A stretch of DNA of 64,000 bases from Buddleja alternifolia (Eukaryota; Streptophyta; Magnoliopsida; Lamiales; Scrophulariaceae). Position numbers and translations under genes: made by a program. The notes beneath the pieces are model-generated. The model was not told the origin of the DNA and made no database searches. It saw nothing but the letters and a program-made list of their open reading frames with translations. Below, piece after piece: positions 23,201-35,114 of this stretch; within the stretch, counting starts at the first letter, position 1; the number at the start of each line of letters is the position of its first letter. Location of the stretch: the NCBI GenBank assembly GCA_019426215.1, contig CM033396.1:19917101-19981100 (forward strand), written 5' to 3'.

Positions 23201-24066
23201 GCATGCCAACCTCATATTAAAACTAGCATAGTACTTGCATTCCCTGCCCATTTGCCAGGTGGGGGATGGATATAGTTGGACCATTTCCAATAGGGCGAGC
23301 GCAGAAGAAATTCTTGTTAGTGGTAGTTGATTACTTCAGCAAGTGGGTAGAGGCAGTAGCTTGAATAACTGAGGCAGAAGTGATGCACTTTCTTTGGAAA
23401 AACATAATATGCAGATACGGTATACTAAGAGAGATAATATCCGATAATGGCCGGCAGTTTAGCGGAGCAAGGTTGAAAGAATGGTGTGAAGAAATGGGGA
23501 TCCAACAGCGTTTCAGCTCGGTGGCACACCCCCAGACGAATGGCCAGGTAGAGGTCACCAACAGGATATTATTACAAGGGCTGAAGACCAGGTTGGAAAA
23601 GGCATGGGGCAGCTGGGTGGACGAGCTGCAATCAGTCTTGTGGTCCTATAGGGCCACTCCTAAGATAAGCATAGGAGAAAGCCCATTTCTATTAGTTTAC
23701 GGGACCGAAGCTATTATACCCCCGAGATCAAAATACCTACTCTTAGGATCCAACACTTCGAAGCCGAGCAGAATGAAGGCCATTTGAGAGAGGAGCTAGA
23801 CCTGATAGAGGAGGGAAGGGAGATAGCATATCGACAAATCGAGGTGTACAAACAGCGCATAGCAAGGTCGCAAGCCGCAAAGGTGAAGACACGGTCATTC
23901 CAGGTAGGTGATCTCGTGCTGAAGAGGGTGGACGCCACGCATGCTGTGAAGAAATTGGGACCCAATTGGGATGGCCCATACAAGGTTACAAAAGTATTAA
24001 GAGAAGGCACTTACGAGCTATAAAACAGCGAAGGAAAGCAGCTGCCCTGGCCATAGAACATATAGA
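20200..24066 (+). pseudogene. pol polyprotein of element B (PR-RT-RH-aRNH-INT)
   Basis: PR: VQRVFIDGGNSVDILF near 20450-20500. RT: KWRMCIDFGDLN near 21280, catalytic YIDDMVVK near 21588. RNase H about 21900-22230 with an altered active site, then archaeal-type RNase H from about 22420 (HVDGPA, SNNEA). INT: HHCC region 23060-23200, catalytic D in MDIVGPF about 23265, D in SDNGRQF about 23440, E in NGQVEV about 23540, and a C-terminal LVLKRVDA...GPYKVTKVL domain 23910-24010. At least six stops or shifts occur, for example at 20617, 21238, 21668, 22599 and in the INT core (CGA to TGA at about 23362). There is no intron at the K-T-R-L-E site where element C has one. Confidence 0.9.
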
Positions 24067-25196
24067 ATCTAAAGAAATTCTATGTCTGAAGAGTTAGCAA
24101 GGGCGGGGAAGCAGATGGATTTATTATTTTTCTTATTGTAACTATCAGGATAAATGATTTCAGGAAGAATGTGAGCCTCTTTGCACGGAGGGAAGACTGC
24201 AAAAACCAGCTAAGTATTAATAAAATTCCACACTTATTTGTTCTCTTCTTGATAATTTCTTTCTTTAGTAAAATACATCTGCATTATTGTACCTGTTTGC
24301 ACAAAATTGTAGTTTCCATGGGAGTTGGTGAGTGAAGGTAGAAGGTGACTAGGAATGCAACACCTGGGTGGGATACCAGGATCTGTTTAAGTCAGGTGCC
24401 ATTCGACTACGGATCTGGCAGGACCTACGCCTAGAAGGAATAAGGATGGATGTAATACCGAAAAATAAGGTCGGATGGACGTGGCCCCGGCCCGTACCTA
24501 AGAAGATATAAGGCAACTTTGGAGAAATAAGGTTGAGTGTGACTTCGATCCGCTCTTTTGGCTAGGGTGAGACCTCAGGTACATCCCAACGCCATAGTGA
24601 TATAAGGTGGGAAAAGGCGCACGGAGAATAAGGAAAGATGCCGAGGTGACACCCTGGCCAGGTGAAGCCCGTGATGACTAAAAATATGAGGGACGGGACG
24701 GTGCCTGGAGTCATAAGGACAGCCAAAAGAATATGAAATGGTGATCTCATATATTTGCATTTGTAACACTAGAAAGCATTCATCATAAAAGGCCCACCTG
24801 AAAATATTGATTTCCCTAAGATTGTTAAAAACAGCCCGACAAAAGAATACCTGAGAGGTAGCATAGGTTTCCCTAAGTTGATAAATTTTACATTACAGTT
24901 TTTATGGTGACACTTTTAGGTACAGTTATAAATTTCGATTCCTCAATGGATAATGATTTTTTCGGATACTAGACAACTCACCTACCATGCAGACAGAACA
25001 TTCAAAAATTTTCGCAGGAAAACATAAGGTAACAAGTCATAAAAAAAGGAACGATCCATAAGCCAATATTCAAACCCCCTTTCGAAAGAAGGGGGGGAGC
25101 AAAATATCCATCTGCCTATTAAGGCAGGCCAAAAGAAAGTAAATTAAAAGCATTTGTCCAGGTGGCGTGCATGCCTGAAAAACAGCAAAGAAAACC
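24067..25196 (+). other. Non-coding spacer of element B between INT and the antisense gene
   Basis: About 1.1 kb with no ORF worth reporting and none of the 22-bp hairpin units that C and D carry here. A mildly repetitive stretch (24400-24700) of GGAxxxAATAAGG-like phrases is present. Confidence 0.6.
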
Positions 25197-27588
25197 CTAC
25201 TTTATGTTAGCAGGGGGATTTCCAACCACTTCAGTGGCTTCCTCATTTTCGACAAATGGCTGATCAGCAGGATCCTCAGCAAGATTTCCAGCAAGACCTG
25301 CAGCAGGCTGATCAGCAGGGTTAGTTGCAGGTAGGATGGGCTCAACGAGAACAAGAGGGGGAACCACGTTTGCTGCACCAAGAACAAAGGCATCCAGCGC
25401 GACCTCGGCATCTAGAAACGAATCATTGCTTCCGGGTGGTGGCATGCCTTGTGCAGCAAAATGGGCTTTGCACCCCTCGAAACCCTTGTAGAAGTATTCC
25501 AAGGATTTGTCTTCAACTTTCTCAATAAACTCATTTGAAGCCAGGAAGGCTCAGCAAAGGTTCGACCCTCAGCAGACGTGGAAAATATAGCCGCCCAAGC
25601 ATTCCTCTCTCTGATCAGCGTATCCCCGCGCTCCTCCTCTTGTTCAGCAAACACGTCATGCAGCCTCTCCTCCAAGGTCCTAACCCTGCTGGGCAGGACA
25701 GCGTTGCACTGTTCCTGCTCCTAGATATCCCTCAGGGCTTTGAGCTCCTTCTCCCGCGTAACCTTTTCAGCAGTCTCGTAAGATTTGATCTTGTCCTGCG
25801 CCTTGCTCAATTTCTTTTTCAGGTCAGACAACTCACCTGTGCGCCTCAAAACCGACCTCCCCATCACCATGAAATACAGCGGGAAAATATGAACAACATC
25901 AACAAGCAATAATTCAAAGGCAATTGAGCAAAATTAAATAGGAAGGAAGATATACCTTGAGGGTCATCTCCAAAGCCAGCTTGTCAACCTGCTCATCAGG
26001 CATCGACTTTAGCTGATGGCAATCAACTGAGCTAACCATGTTTCGCAAGAAGCTGCGCAGCAGAGAGTGATCATTGCTCCTCAAAATAGAGGAGCCCGAA
26101 GCGTCTTGAGCCTTAGAGCGGGTACGGTAGGCAAGTGGGTCAGGAGAGTTGAAGGACAAGGGAGGGAACACATCCCTCAAGCAAGGGCTGGCGTAGCTGC
26201 GCTTCTGACCAGGCGCATCTAAAGAATCTTCAGCAGCAGGCCTTTTTTCGGCTGCAATTTCTTGAGCGCGAGCTGGATTGCGACCTGGAGCAGAGGACTG
26301 AGCCGATGGAGAGACAGTAGCAGGTGGGGCCACCTAAGGCTGCACTCCCGCTGGAGGTCCACCTACTGGGGGAGGGGGAAGTATGGGAGGAGCCCCTGCA
26401 GCAGCCCTTCTCCAGCGACGCTTAGCCTCAGCAAGGCAAGCTGCTTCCATGATCTCAGCTGCAAAAACCACAACAAAAATCAAGAAGTTAGCAAGACATC
26501 TAGCACAGCAATCCAGTAAGGAAAATCAGCAAAGCAAAAACAAAACTACCTATGGATTTACCCTGCATGTAAACAGCCCGGGGACTCAAACCAAAGTGGT
26601 ACAACAAAAGGGGATCAGTTAACTGGCTAGTATTATACTCATTCCAATTCAAAAATTCAATAATTTGGTCAAAATGTAGGGGTTTTGCATCGATGGGAAA
26701 AATATTATGACCCTCATCTCTTTCTAGGTGGTCACGAGGAAAATCCCAAACTACACCGGCAGGGGGAGCAATGAAGAAGAACTTTTTTTTCCAATCCTTT
26801 TCAGAGTGAGGATAGGAAGTCAAAAACCTTGCTGCACCCTTGGAGGTCAAGTAAAAGACACCAGAGTCACTGTCAGACACCCGAGGAAGAAAAAGGGCGT
26901 AAAATAGATCAACAGAAGGGGGATAATCAAAACTCTTTAACAAAACAACAAAACTCACAATGATACGCATCACGTTAGGGGCTTGCTGATTTAGAGGGAG
27001 CCTAAAACGCCTAGCTATTTGAATGTAGAACTAGGGGATGGGAAAACGGAGACCGGCCTTAAGGCGCACAACGTAAAAAGTGTAAAAGCTTGTAGGAGAA
27101 AGATGGGCTCGATCCTGGGCAGAGGGCACTTGGATGCGATAATTAGCAGGGATGTCGTAGTTTGCCCTGACTATGCGCTCCTGGTGTAAAGTGAAACGCG
27201 ACCTGTAGATAGTCCAAAAATGAACTCCTGGAACTGCCAGATGGATCCTTTCTTGCTGATCCAAGGCTGCTTCCTCTATTTCATTTAGGGCGTCTGGATC
27301 CGGCTAATTCAACTCCTCACTGTTTGAGGCTGCACCAGCTGAATTTGCCCCTGAGTTTCTGGAAGACGAAGGAGAAGTGAACCCAGGCATGTGGGCACTA
27401 TGAGACAGGGACGAGCCAAGATCTACAAAGTTTGCCAGCTGGTTAGCACTGTAAGACTCTGCTACCGAAAAGGGAGACAAAGGAGGATCAGCGGCCACTG
27501 GTGGTTCATCCATCTCCACGGGATCAGGGGGAAGGAGTTCTATAAGGTCGATAGAGGAAACAGCAAGGGTGTCGAAAATGTTCGACAT
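25197..27588 (-). pseudogene. Antisense Transposase_28-type gene of element B
   Basis: Read opposite to gag-pol. ATG at 27588 (MSNIF). The first frame runs to about 26562 in one register with two TAG stops (27304, 27031). It carries the 'putative gypsy type transposon' domain: PSAQDRAHLSPTSFYTFYV, LKAGLRFPIP, VMRIIVSFVVL, GVFYLTSKGAARFLT, KDWKKKFFFI. An intron 26459-26561 has GT-AG ends and joins MQ to EIMEAACLAEAKRRW in frame. Downstream come a low-complexity Ala/Pro region, a coiled coil (LSDLKKKLSKAQDKIK, 25820 region) and a C-terminal motif F-x-KGFEGC-x-A...PP-x-x-S...FLDA (25380-25490). C and D have the same gene. Function is unknown. Antisense ORFs in this place are known from Retand-type elements. 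Confidence 0.75.
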
Positions 27589-28249
27589 TTTCACACAGCA
27601 AAACAACAACAAAATACAAAAAGAAAAATAGTAGAGAAGAGGATGAGATAAATACCTAGTAGGAGTTAATGGATTCCGAACGTGGGTTGAAGGGAGTAAC
27701 TGCTCTTCCAAGAAAAACTTGTAGAATTTTTTAAGAAGCAAGAGACACAAAGGGGCTTTTTAAACAAGGGAGCAAAAGGAAGAAGAAGGGAAGAAATCCT
27801 TTAAATAAGGAAATAAAAATAGTTGAAAAATTAGAAGAAAGAAAGAAATTCAAAAATAAAAAGGAAAAGAAAAAGGCGGGACAATGAAAACCCCCCTACA
27901 CGTGTCAGGCGCCCGAGGGTACCTGGCGCAATTACGGAGCCTCCAAGGCCATAACTGCAATGATGGTACGCGGGGTTCAAGGGGCACGTCGGAGGTTCCC
28001 GAGAACATGGGGAAAAGCAGGTAACGTCTCCCTCCATCTTCTCAGTTGAAGTCACCACCTAGAACACCTAGGTGACCTTTCGAGACCGCAAATTGGGCCA
28101 GGAAGGAAAAAGAAACCAAACTTCTCCATGGACCTCAGTAATACATCAAGCCCAATTTCAGGAAGCCTGTGTGATCCCAATGCGAGTTGACAATGGTAGC
28201 TTGGCCGCATAATTTTTAAACTCTTGCAGCTTGACAAAATGTCAATTTT

Positions 28250-28267
28250 TAGAGTTGATGGGACTAT
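28250..28267 (+). promoter_or_regulatory. Polypurine-like tract before the 3' LTR of B
   Basis: GAGTTGATGGGACTAT directly precedes the LTR. Element C has the matching GAGTTGGGGGGACTAT before its own 3' LTR. Confidence 0.55.
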
Positions 28268-28804
28268 TGATGTGGGTGGAATTTTACATAAATTGGGCCA
28301 AGCTAAGAGAAGCCCAAATACCAATAAGGAAAGGCTAAATTTCGTAGTGGGCTGTGGCCCAGGTAGCCAGCCCGCCTTGCTGGATCCGAGCTGAATTATA
28401 GAAATGATTTGACCAAGAGACAAGAACAAGTCAAGATCAATTAGGAGGAAGACATGGCCCAAGGATCAAGCTCTTAGCATACTAGGCCTCCTTCAATCAA
28501 GACAATCTAGGTATAATCCTTGCTGATCCGTTGAGCGCCCCCCCTAATTTCCAGCTGCCCTGATTGGCCGTTCTTACCATAGTTAGATAAGGAAAATAGC
28601 AAATATCGTTCCAACTGCTATAATTGAGAAAAGGCCTTCAAGATTTGTATATATACTCCCATTGAAAATGAATAAAACCGGAACTTTTATGGTTTACATT
28701 GTTACTCTGTCAAAATACATATAAAATATATGTATTGCCTCATATATTGTACTCAATTATCCTATATAATATAAATAATGTTGATGTGAATCGGACACGC
28801 ATCA
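28268..28804 (+). repeat. 3' LTR of element B
   Basis: 537 bp, same ends as the 5' copy, about 96% identical by eye; lacks six bases (near CGTACTTAAG) and six in the C-rich run. Confidence 0.9.
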
Positions 28805-29611
28805 TATACTCCATAGGCATTTTTCATGAGTAATTCTTCTACAATTTCTTTTTATTAGTAGCGACAACAATAATATACTTTTACTCAGTGATTTATTCTT
28901 TTCAAGTATGTCAATTCAAATGGTGTTGGTCGCAGCTGGTTCTTACATTTGCACGAAAGAGGATCTATCATGTACGCTTGTTGTTACTCCTTTACTAATA
29001 CTAATAATAATAGATTCACAATGCAACATGTACATGTTGACATAAAAATACATTTATGATATTTGAGATGGTTCATGTATATTTGAAATAGAGCAGCAAA
29101 TATGTACGTAGCATTTGGTTTCAATTTGTACAAGCATTCATCCCAACAATTTATATAGGTCTGTGTTTGTTCCAATAAAATAGGAAATAAGATGGAAAAA
29201 TTAATAAATCCATGTGGCAATTAAAGTAGGAAAAAAGGTAATAGAATTCCAACTAAATCAATTTTTGACATATGGCATTACATGTGGCACAAAGAGTAAT
29301 AATATGGGAAATATTTTTAAAATAGTAACAGTTTAGAAATTATTTTCACTAAGAGTGATATTTTGGAAAAAAACTCTCCAGGAGGAACCAAAGCGGTGCA
29401 AATTAGCTACTTATAATTAGATCATTTTATCTGGTTGGTGTCCTTGTCACATTCTGAAATGTTAAACATACATATGCAGCAATTACCAAAGTATAAAAAT
29501 AAGGTGAATAAAGATAATTTTGTAAATTTGTTTTACAATAAATAACTCTTGTGGTCTTCTATTCATTTTTACGTTTATTAAATTACGATGTAAATTCGTG
29601 TTAATTATTAT

Positions 29612-29626
29612 TACTCCCTCCGTCCC
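29612..29626 (+). mobile_element. Isolated Stowaway-type terminal repeat
   Basis: TACTCCCTCCGTCCC is the terminal repeat of Tc1/mariner Stowaway MITEs and follows a TA. No matching inverted end is found nearby, so it is a truncated copy or the other end was lost when the element at 29671 arrived. Confidence 0.5.
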
Positions 29627-29670
29627 AAAAAGTATGTCCCCTTTAAATTTTCTTCGTAATTAATAAAAGT

Positions 29671-31089
29671 TTGGTTGATTATTTTTTACCCCATGTATTA
29701 GTCCAAAATTGCTCAACCCCCCGCCCCCCCCACCCCGGTTTAAAACAATAGGCATATCACACCTCATGTTTCATTAAGCCCTGTGAGCACACCTCATGTT
29801 GCATTAAGCCCTGTGTGAAACCCCCCTTCAGTTAGAAACTAAAGGAGGGTGTGTTTCACGTGCAGGTGCCTATCACACCTCATGTTTCATTAAGCCCTGT
29901 GTGCACACCTCATGTTTCATTAAGCCCTGTGTGAAACCCCCCTTCAGTTAGAAACTAAAGGAGGGTGTGTTTCACGTGCAGGTTGTACGTTTTTAGAAGA
30001 TTTTGATCGTTCTTTTACACTAAACTGCAACAATAATTGACCTATATGCCCCTATTTAAGTATTACATGTGGAAATACTTTTATTACTTTGTTTGAGCAT
30101 TTTTAGTCCTTTTTTAATTCTCTAAATTTTAAGAAATTAAAATGCTTTGCTATAACATAAAAAATATATATATTGGTTAAGATTAAAAAAGAGTTAATAC
30201 CATTTTGTTTTTAATTTTTCATCTTCATCTTCTTCAACCTCTCATCTTCATCCCACCTCCCGACACCCATCCTACCAAACTGGAGTTACTGAACCACCAC
30301 AACCCCCGCCGCAAACTCCCTCCCCTCACGTGAGTTCACCACTGAGAGGAGCACCCCCGCCTAACTCCTCTGAGTTTTGCCTGGAAAAGCCCTCGCTTCC
30401 ACTGTGTTTGCCCTAGGAAAAAGCACCCCCTTCCCTGAAATTGTTGTCGTGAAAAGCACTCCCCTCCACTGAAATCACCGCCGTGAAAAGGCCTCCCCTG
30501 CCCTGACATCGCTCATGCTATCATCTCCCCTGAGTTCCCACCGCGCAGATGCCTGCGGATTCCCGCCCTTGTTTGGATTTATGATCACCGCCGCCGCTCG
30601 TTTGGATTTTTTAAACCCCGATCTCCTTGGATTTCTTTCCACTTTGATTATGTTCTCATTATCTAAGATCCGAGAATTGGGCAACAGGTCCTAGATCTAT
30701 TTACTTAAAATTTAAGAAAAAAGTTATTTTAACTTGATTGAAGAAATTATTTGATATTTAAAAATTATTAAAATGCATTCATAATTTAAAAAAAGATTTA
30801 TTTAAGTTTGTTTAAGGAATTTTTGAATTTTAAAGAGATCTAACCATCCAATTTTTTTAAGGAGATCTAATGGTCAGGATTTTAAGCCTTTAAAAATTAA
30901 TACTTAGTAAATAGAAGGGTAAAACGAGCAAACCAGAGAAAAACTTAACACCCTTAACTCTAACAAATGGAAGTAGAAACTGAGCTAACTAAAACATAAC
31001 AGAGGGGTGTTTTTGCCTATTGTTTTAACAGAGAGAGGGTGTTTAGCAATTTCGAACTAACACAAGTTAGTAAAAAATAATTAACCCAA
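29671..31089. mobile_element. 1.4-kb element with about 90-bp terminal inverted repeats
   Basis: The left end (TTGGTTGATTATTTTTTAC) and right end (complement of TTGGGTTAATTATTTTTTAC) stay complementary inward through ATTGCTMAAC to a shared AAAACAATAGGCA block at 29743-29755 and 31015-31027. It holds a tandem duplication and a GC-rich, coding-like patch (30230-30690) that reads as repeated GAAAAGC-CCTCCCCT phrases. No transposase is seen. The target duplication is not clear. Confidence 0.6.
29755..29984 (+). repeat. Tandem duplication, two units of about 116 bp
   Basis: 29755-29870 and 29871-29984 are near identical. Each unit contains two copies of CACCTCATGTTTCATTAAGC and an inverted repeat around ACCCCCCTTCAGTTAG and its complement. 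Confidence 0.85.
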
Positions 31090-31499
31090 GTTGTTTTCCA
31101 AAAATATCATTTCCATAAAACAAAAGACAATAAATAACATTTGATGCGGTTCAATTTTCACACCAAGAAATTGAACAAACGAAAAGACAATTTCTGCTTT
31201 AAACACTAAACTAGAAATATTTTTGACAGTTTAGAAGTACTAAGAATGTAAATAGAAAAATGATGTAGGTCATTCCCAGAATAGGGATTCAAATCTTTTA
31301 CACTAGCAAAGTTCAATGTATAGGCATTGACAACAAGCCCACTACATTGAGTTTTCTTGTTCGCGTATTTACTTTTCACGCGAGATGGATATCCTCCGAC
31401 AACGCATTCATTGTATCTCTTTGTATGTTGAATGAGGCCATCAACTAAAGAAATTAGGTCATTAGAAAGTTGTGGCTGAGATGCTCTCAAATTTCGGAG

Positions 31500-34400
31500 C
31501 TATGCCTATTGTGAATTCTGGTTCATGCGTAACGGAAACGTAAAGCATATCCAAATTCACAATGGCATCACTTTTGGTTTTAATAATTTTGTAAAATTCG
31601 AAAATTATGAAAAAGATGAAATCAAATTTCATCTAATTACTAGCTTTTGATCTGAATCAAAATTCTTGATCTTTCGAATAGCAGCAGTTGAATAACTCCT
31701 GCCTCTAGATATCACGCCGGAAAAAGTTTGAAGAAAAATCCACCACCTTTGCACTCCTAGAGGCCAATGGCTACCAAGGGGGAGCAGAGAGATTTTTCTC
31801 TTTTTCTTTCTTTGTTTTCAAGTCAATTGTAAGAGCTTAGGGTTTTTGAATTAGGCAGTTAGGTATATATAAGAAGTGATGGACTTGAAAATTAATTCCT
31901 TGAGCCCATCAAATGTTAGGTGTGTGCCCTCGATGCCAACGAGGAAATAGATTGTATAGGGCACTTCATTATCTTGTACAAACAATTTTATTCTATTTAT
32001 ATAAAGGCAGTTATCTTTTTGTTCATATAAATCTGTATGGCATTAACAAGTATTGAACAAACAGTCCATGTGTATCAAGGAGGATTTTCCACTCCTTATG
32101 GAATAAGGATATGGCACTGGAAGAGTCTAGTACTTGATCACTTAAAGAGGTTCTCAAATCGAGGACTCTTAATTGGGCATTAAGATTCGACTTGTATGAC
32201 ACATGCTCTGACAAGGAGTGTCGGTCGAACACTATTAGATAGTGAGAGCTTGTTCCATAGATATATCAATGAAATTGATATATTCGAACATGACTCATAG
32301 TAATCCGACCACATAGGTATTTACTCGGTGACTGTCAATGATTGGATTACTGATCATAATAGTATGCGTGAGTCTTAGACCTGAGGGATCACGATCAATG
32401 TGCTTGTAGCATTAGATCTGTTACTAGAGTAGTTAGACCCGATTCACCCGTTGGTGGGGTCGACCTCGAAGTGCGATCTCAATGAGACAAATAGCAGTTG
32501 TGAGGTGATTGCCAAGATGGAATTCACTATCTCGATAGTAAACGAGAATGTATCCTGTGCGATCATAGGTTAATGAAATGACAAGTTTTTGGCAAAAGCA
32601 AATAAACTAACTCATGTGGAACACGGAGGATAGTTTGGTAATTTCATATTACTATGATCTATTACACAATATCGAGTCTTGTGAGTTTAACATATTCCAT
32701 GACTCTCACTCGATCGGACTACGTCAGTGAAGGGCTTATACTCATATGGTATTTATGATCTAGAGGTTCGTAATGACACAATCATTTTTGTACTCGATTG
32801 GCTACGATGTGGGTCCATGGGACTGACTAGGTGATACCCACATCCCTTGGTATCCTCCCATTTCCAGTCGAAACGAACCTAGAGAGTCGCACTATAAGAA
32901 GTAAGCGGGATATCTTTATGTATTCGTTGTAAAGGCATTTTGGCGATTTGTCATTGGATGGACGAATTAAATAAAAGGACGAATTGATTTAATTAATTGT
33001 TTAATCAGATCAAATGATAATTAATTAAATCAATAATTCAAGTATTAAATTAATTAGATTAATTAATTATGTGTTTAATTGGATTTATACTAAATTAATT
33101 AATTAAAAGATGGACTAAGTTGACTGGGCCAACTTAGCCCATCTGGGTCATCCACTAGGGCCCTAAGAGGCGCCCACTATGGGCCTTTGGATTTGAGGAT
33201 TTATTTAATCCTCAAACTTCTAGGTAAATAGTAGAATTCAGTTATCCGCCTAACACGTACAGAACAGAAAATCCCTCCTCCTCTTCTCTGCCTAGCCGTC
33301 TTTCACAAGGAGAGAGGAATCCGGAGAATTCAAGCTTACTTCGCGTGAAGCTCTAGAGACAGGAGTCCTGGGGATTGCTGTTGTAGATTGTTGATCAAGA
33401 ATCGAATCACGCTTCAAGCAAGGTAATTCGATTCTTGTGATTAATGTTCTTGAAAGATGAAAAATCATCAATAACCATAAAGTGATTCAACTTTAGGAAT
33501 CCGACATGCTTTAATTTCCGCTGCGTTTTGATTAAAGATTCCTAACATCAAACTCCTACACACAAGCCCCATAGACGCCCAACTCATCCAATATTGGGCT
33601 AAGTTGACTTTCAACTTAGTCCAATTATTAATTAAGTCCAACATATTTTAATCTAATTAAAATATGATATTAATTAATAATCATCTAAATTAAATAATCT
33701 AATTATTAATTTAGAATAGGATGACTATAATAAATAAATCTAATTATTTATTATTATTAATTTATTTCCATTAGTCTAATTAATCAAATAAATTAATTTG
33801 TTCATAATAAATACATCTAATTATTTATTATTAATTTATTTTTATTAATCCAATTAATCAAATAAATTAATTTGCTCATCAAATAGCACTTACCTAATTT
33901 ATTTATTTGACAACGAAAGAATTTTCTTCTCTCAATTCCTTTAAAGCGCGATTCTCTAGGTTTGTCATAATTGGCATTGGGAGGAAACCAATGATGTGAG
34001 TATTACCTATCCAGTCGGACTCACACCGAAAACCCGATTGAGATGAATATATTAGATCAATACGAACATTTAGGTCACAAACACCATGTGAGTATAAGTC
34101 TTTCACTGTAACATCCCGATCAAGTGAGAGTCATAGTTTATGTTAAACTCACAGGACTCGATACTTTGCTTTATGAATCATAGTATGATGAAATTACTAA
34201 ACTATCCTTGTGTACTATACACAAGTTAGTTTTCCTGCTTTGGCCAAAGACTTATAATTTCATTTACCTATGATCGCACAGGACGTTAACTCGTTTACTA
34301 CTTGAGACAGTGAATCTCATATTGGTAATCACCGAACAATTGCCACTTATCCTTCTGAACCGCACTTCGAGGTTGATCCCACCAATGGGTGAATTGCATC

Positions 34401-34919
34401 TAACTACTCTAATAACTTGTTTAGTGTCACAAGTCTAATCTTTGTGAATTCTCAGGTCTAAGGCTCATGCACGCTACCGTGATCAGTAACTCAATCATTG
34501 ACAGTCAACGAGTAATTACCCATGTGATTGATTACAGCGAGCCGTGTTCGAATATATCAATATTATTGATATATCTATGGCACAAGCTCCTACCATCTAA
34601 AGTGACCGACTGACACTCCTTGTCAAAGCTTGCGTCATACAAGTCTGGTCTTAATGCCCAATTAAGACTTTTCGATTTGCGAACTCTAGTTTAAGTAAAC
34701 AAGGAATCGACACTTCTAGTATCGTTATCGTCGAACCATGAGGAGTAGAAGCTCCCTCTTGATTACTCGGGACTTATTTGTTCAATACTTATATTAATGC
34801 CATCAACATTGATATGAACAAAACAAATGCCTTTATTGATAAAAAGAGTTTGTACAACATAAAGATAAATGCTCTAATTAATCTAATTCCTCTATGGCAT
34901 GAAGGGCATAATCCTAACA
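31500..34919 (-). mobile_element. Older LTR, minus orientation, split by a solo LTR
   Basis: Reading the minus strand from 34919, the LTR opens TGTTAGGATTATGCCC and follows the same order of phrases as the solo LTR inside it (CAATAAAGGCATTTGTT, GTATTGAACAAA, TTAATTGGGCATTAAGA-like). It resumes on the other side of the insertion at 31908 and ends near 31500 around CCGTTACGC. The left edge is approximate. It looks like a solo or terminal LTR of a Copia-like element. Confidence 0.6.
31914..33547 (+). mobile_element. Solo LTR (1634 bp) with 5-bp target duplication TCAAA
   Basis: It starts TGTTAGGTGTGTGCCC and ends TTCCTAACA, a TGTTAGG/CCTAACA inverted end pair. TCAAA at 31909-31913 is repeated at 33548-33552. 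The interior has AATTAATTA-rich DNA at 32960-33110 and a TTCCGCTGCG phrase near the end, typical of Copia LTRs. No primer site or coding region adjoins it, so the internal part was lost by LTR recombination. Confidence 0.85.
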
Positions 34920-35114
34920 ATACCAATGTTACTTTTTAGTTAATCAAATCAATTTAATATACTAATTTCAACTAATATACTTACATAAGTTTTAAAACAC
35001 TAATGAAAAGGTCGGCTATGGATACACTGGATTTCTCTAGGAGTGGCTCGTGGTTTTTCCTTTCTAACATTAGGTTCATGTATTATACACATTTGAGGTA
35101 ACTAATTCTTCTTG
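34920..35114. other. Short AT-rich interval
   Basis: No ORF or repeat recognised between the old LTR and the CACTA relic. Confidence 0.4.

Larger units (their letters stand above)
17595..28804 (+). mobile_element. Full-length Ty3/Gypsy Tat-lineage element B
   Basis: Two LTRs (17595-18144 and 28268-28804) start TGATGTGGG and end CGCATCA. By eye they are about 96% identical, differing by a 6-base indel near 17673 and scattered substitutions, so insertion is not recent. A primer-binding-like GACGCCGTCTGTGG follows the 5' LTR. Order: gag, PR, RT, RNaseH, aRNH, INT, antisense gene, 3' LTR. No clean 5-bp target duplication is seen. Confidence 0.92.
17093..29376. mobile_element. Mutator-like foldback element split by Gypsy element B
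   Basis: The left arm (17093 to about 17400) is the reverse complement of the right arm (about 29060-29376) over roughly 300 bp, starting GAGKTTTTTTCCAAAATAT at each end. TCCAGGAGG at 17084-17092 is repeated exactly at 29377-29385, a 9-bp target duplication. The DNA between the arms and the Gypsy LTRs (17400-17594 and 28805-29060) is the element's own interior; 17440-17590 looks like a degenerate second copy of arm sequence. No transposase is visible, so it is non-autonomous. Confidence 0.8.
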
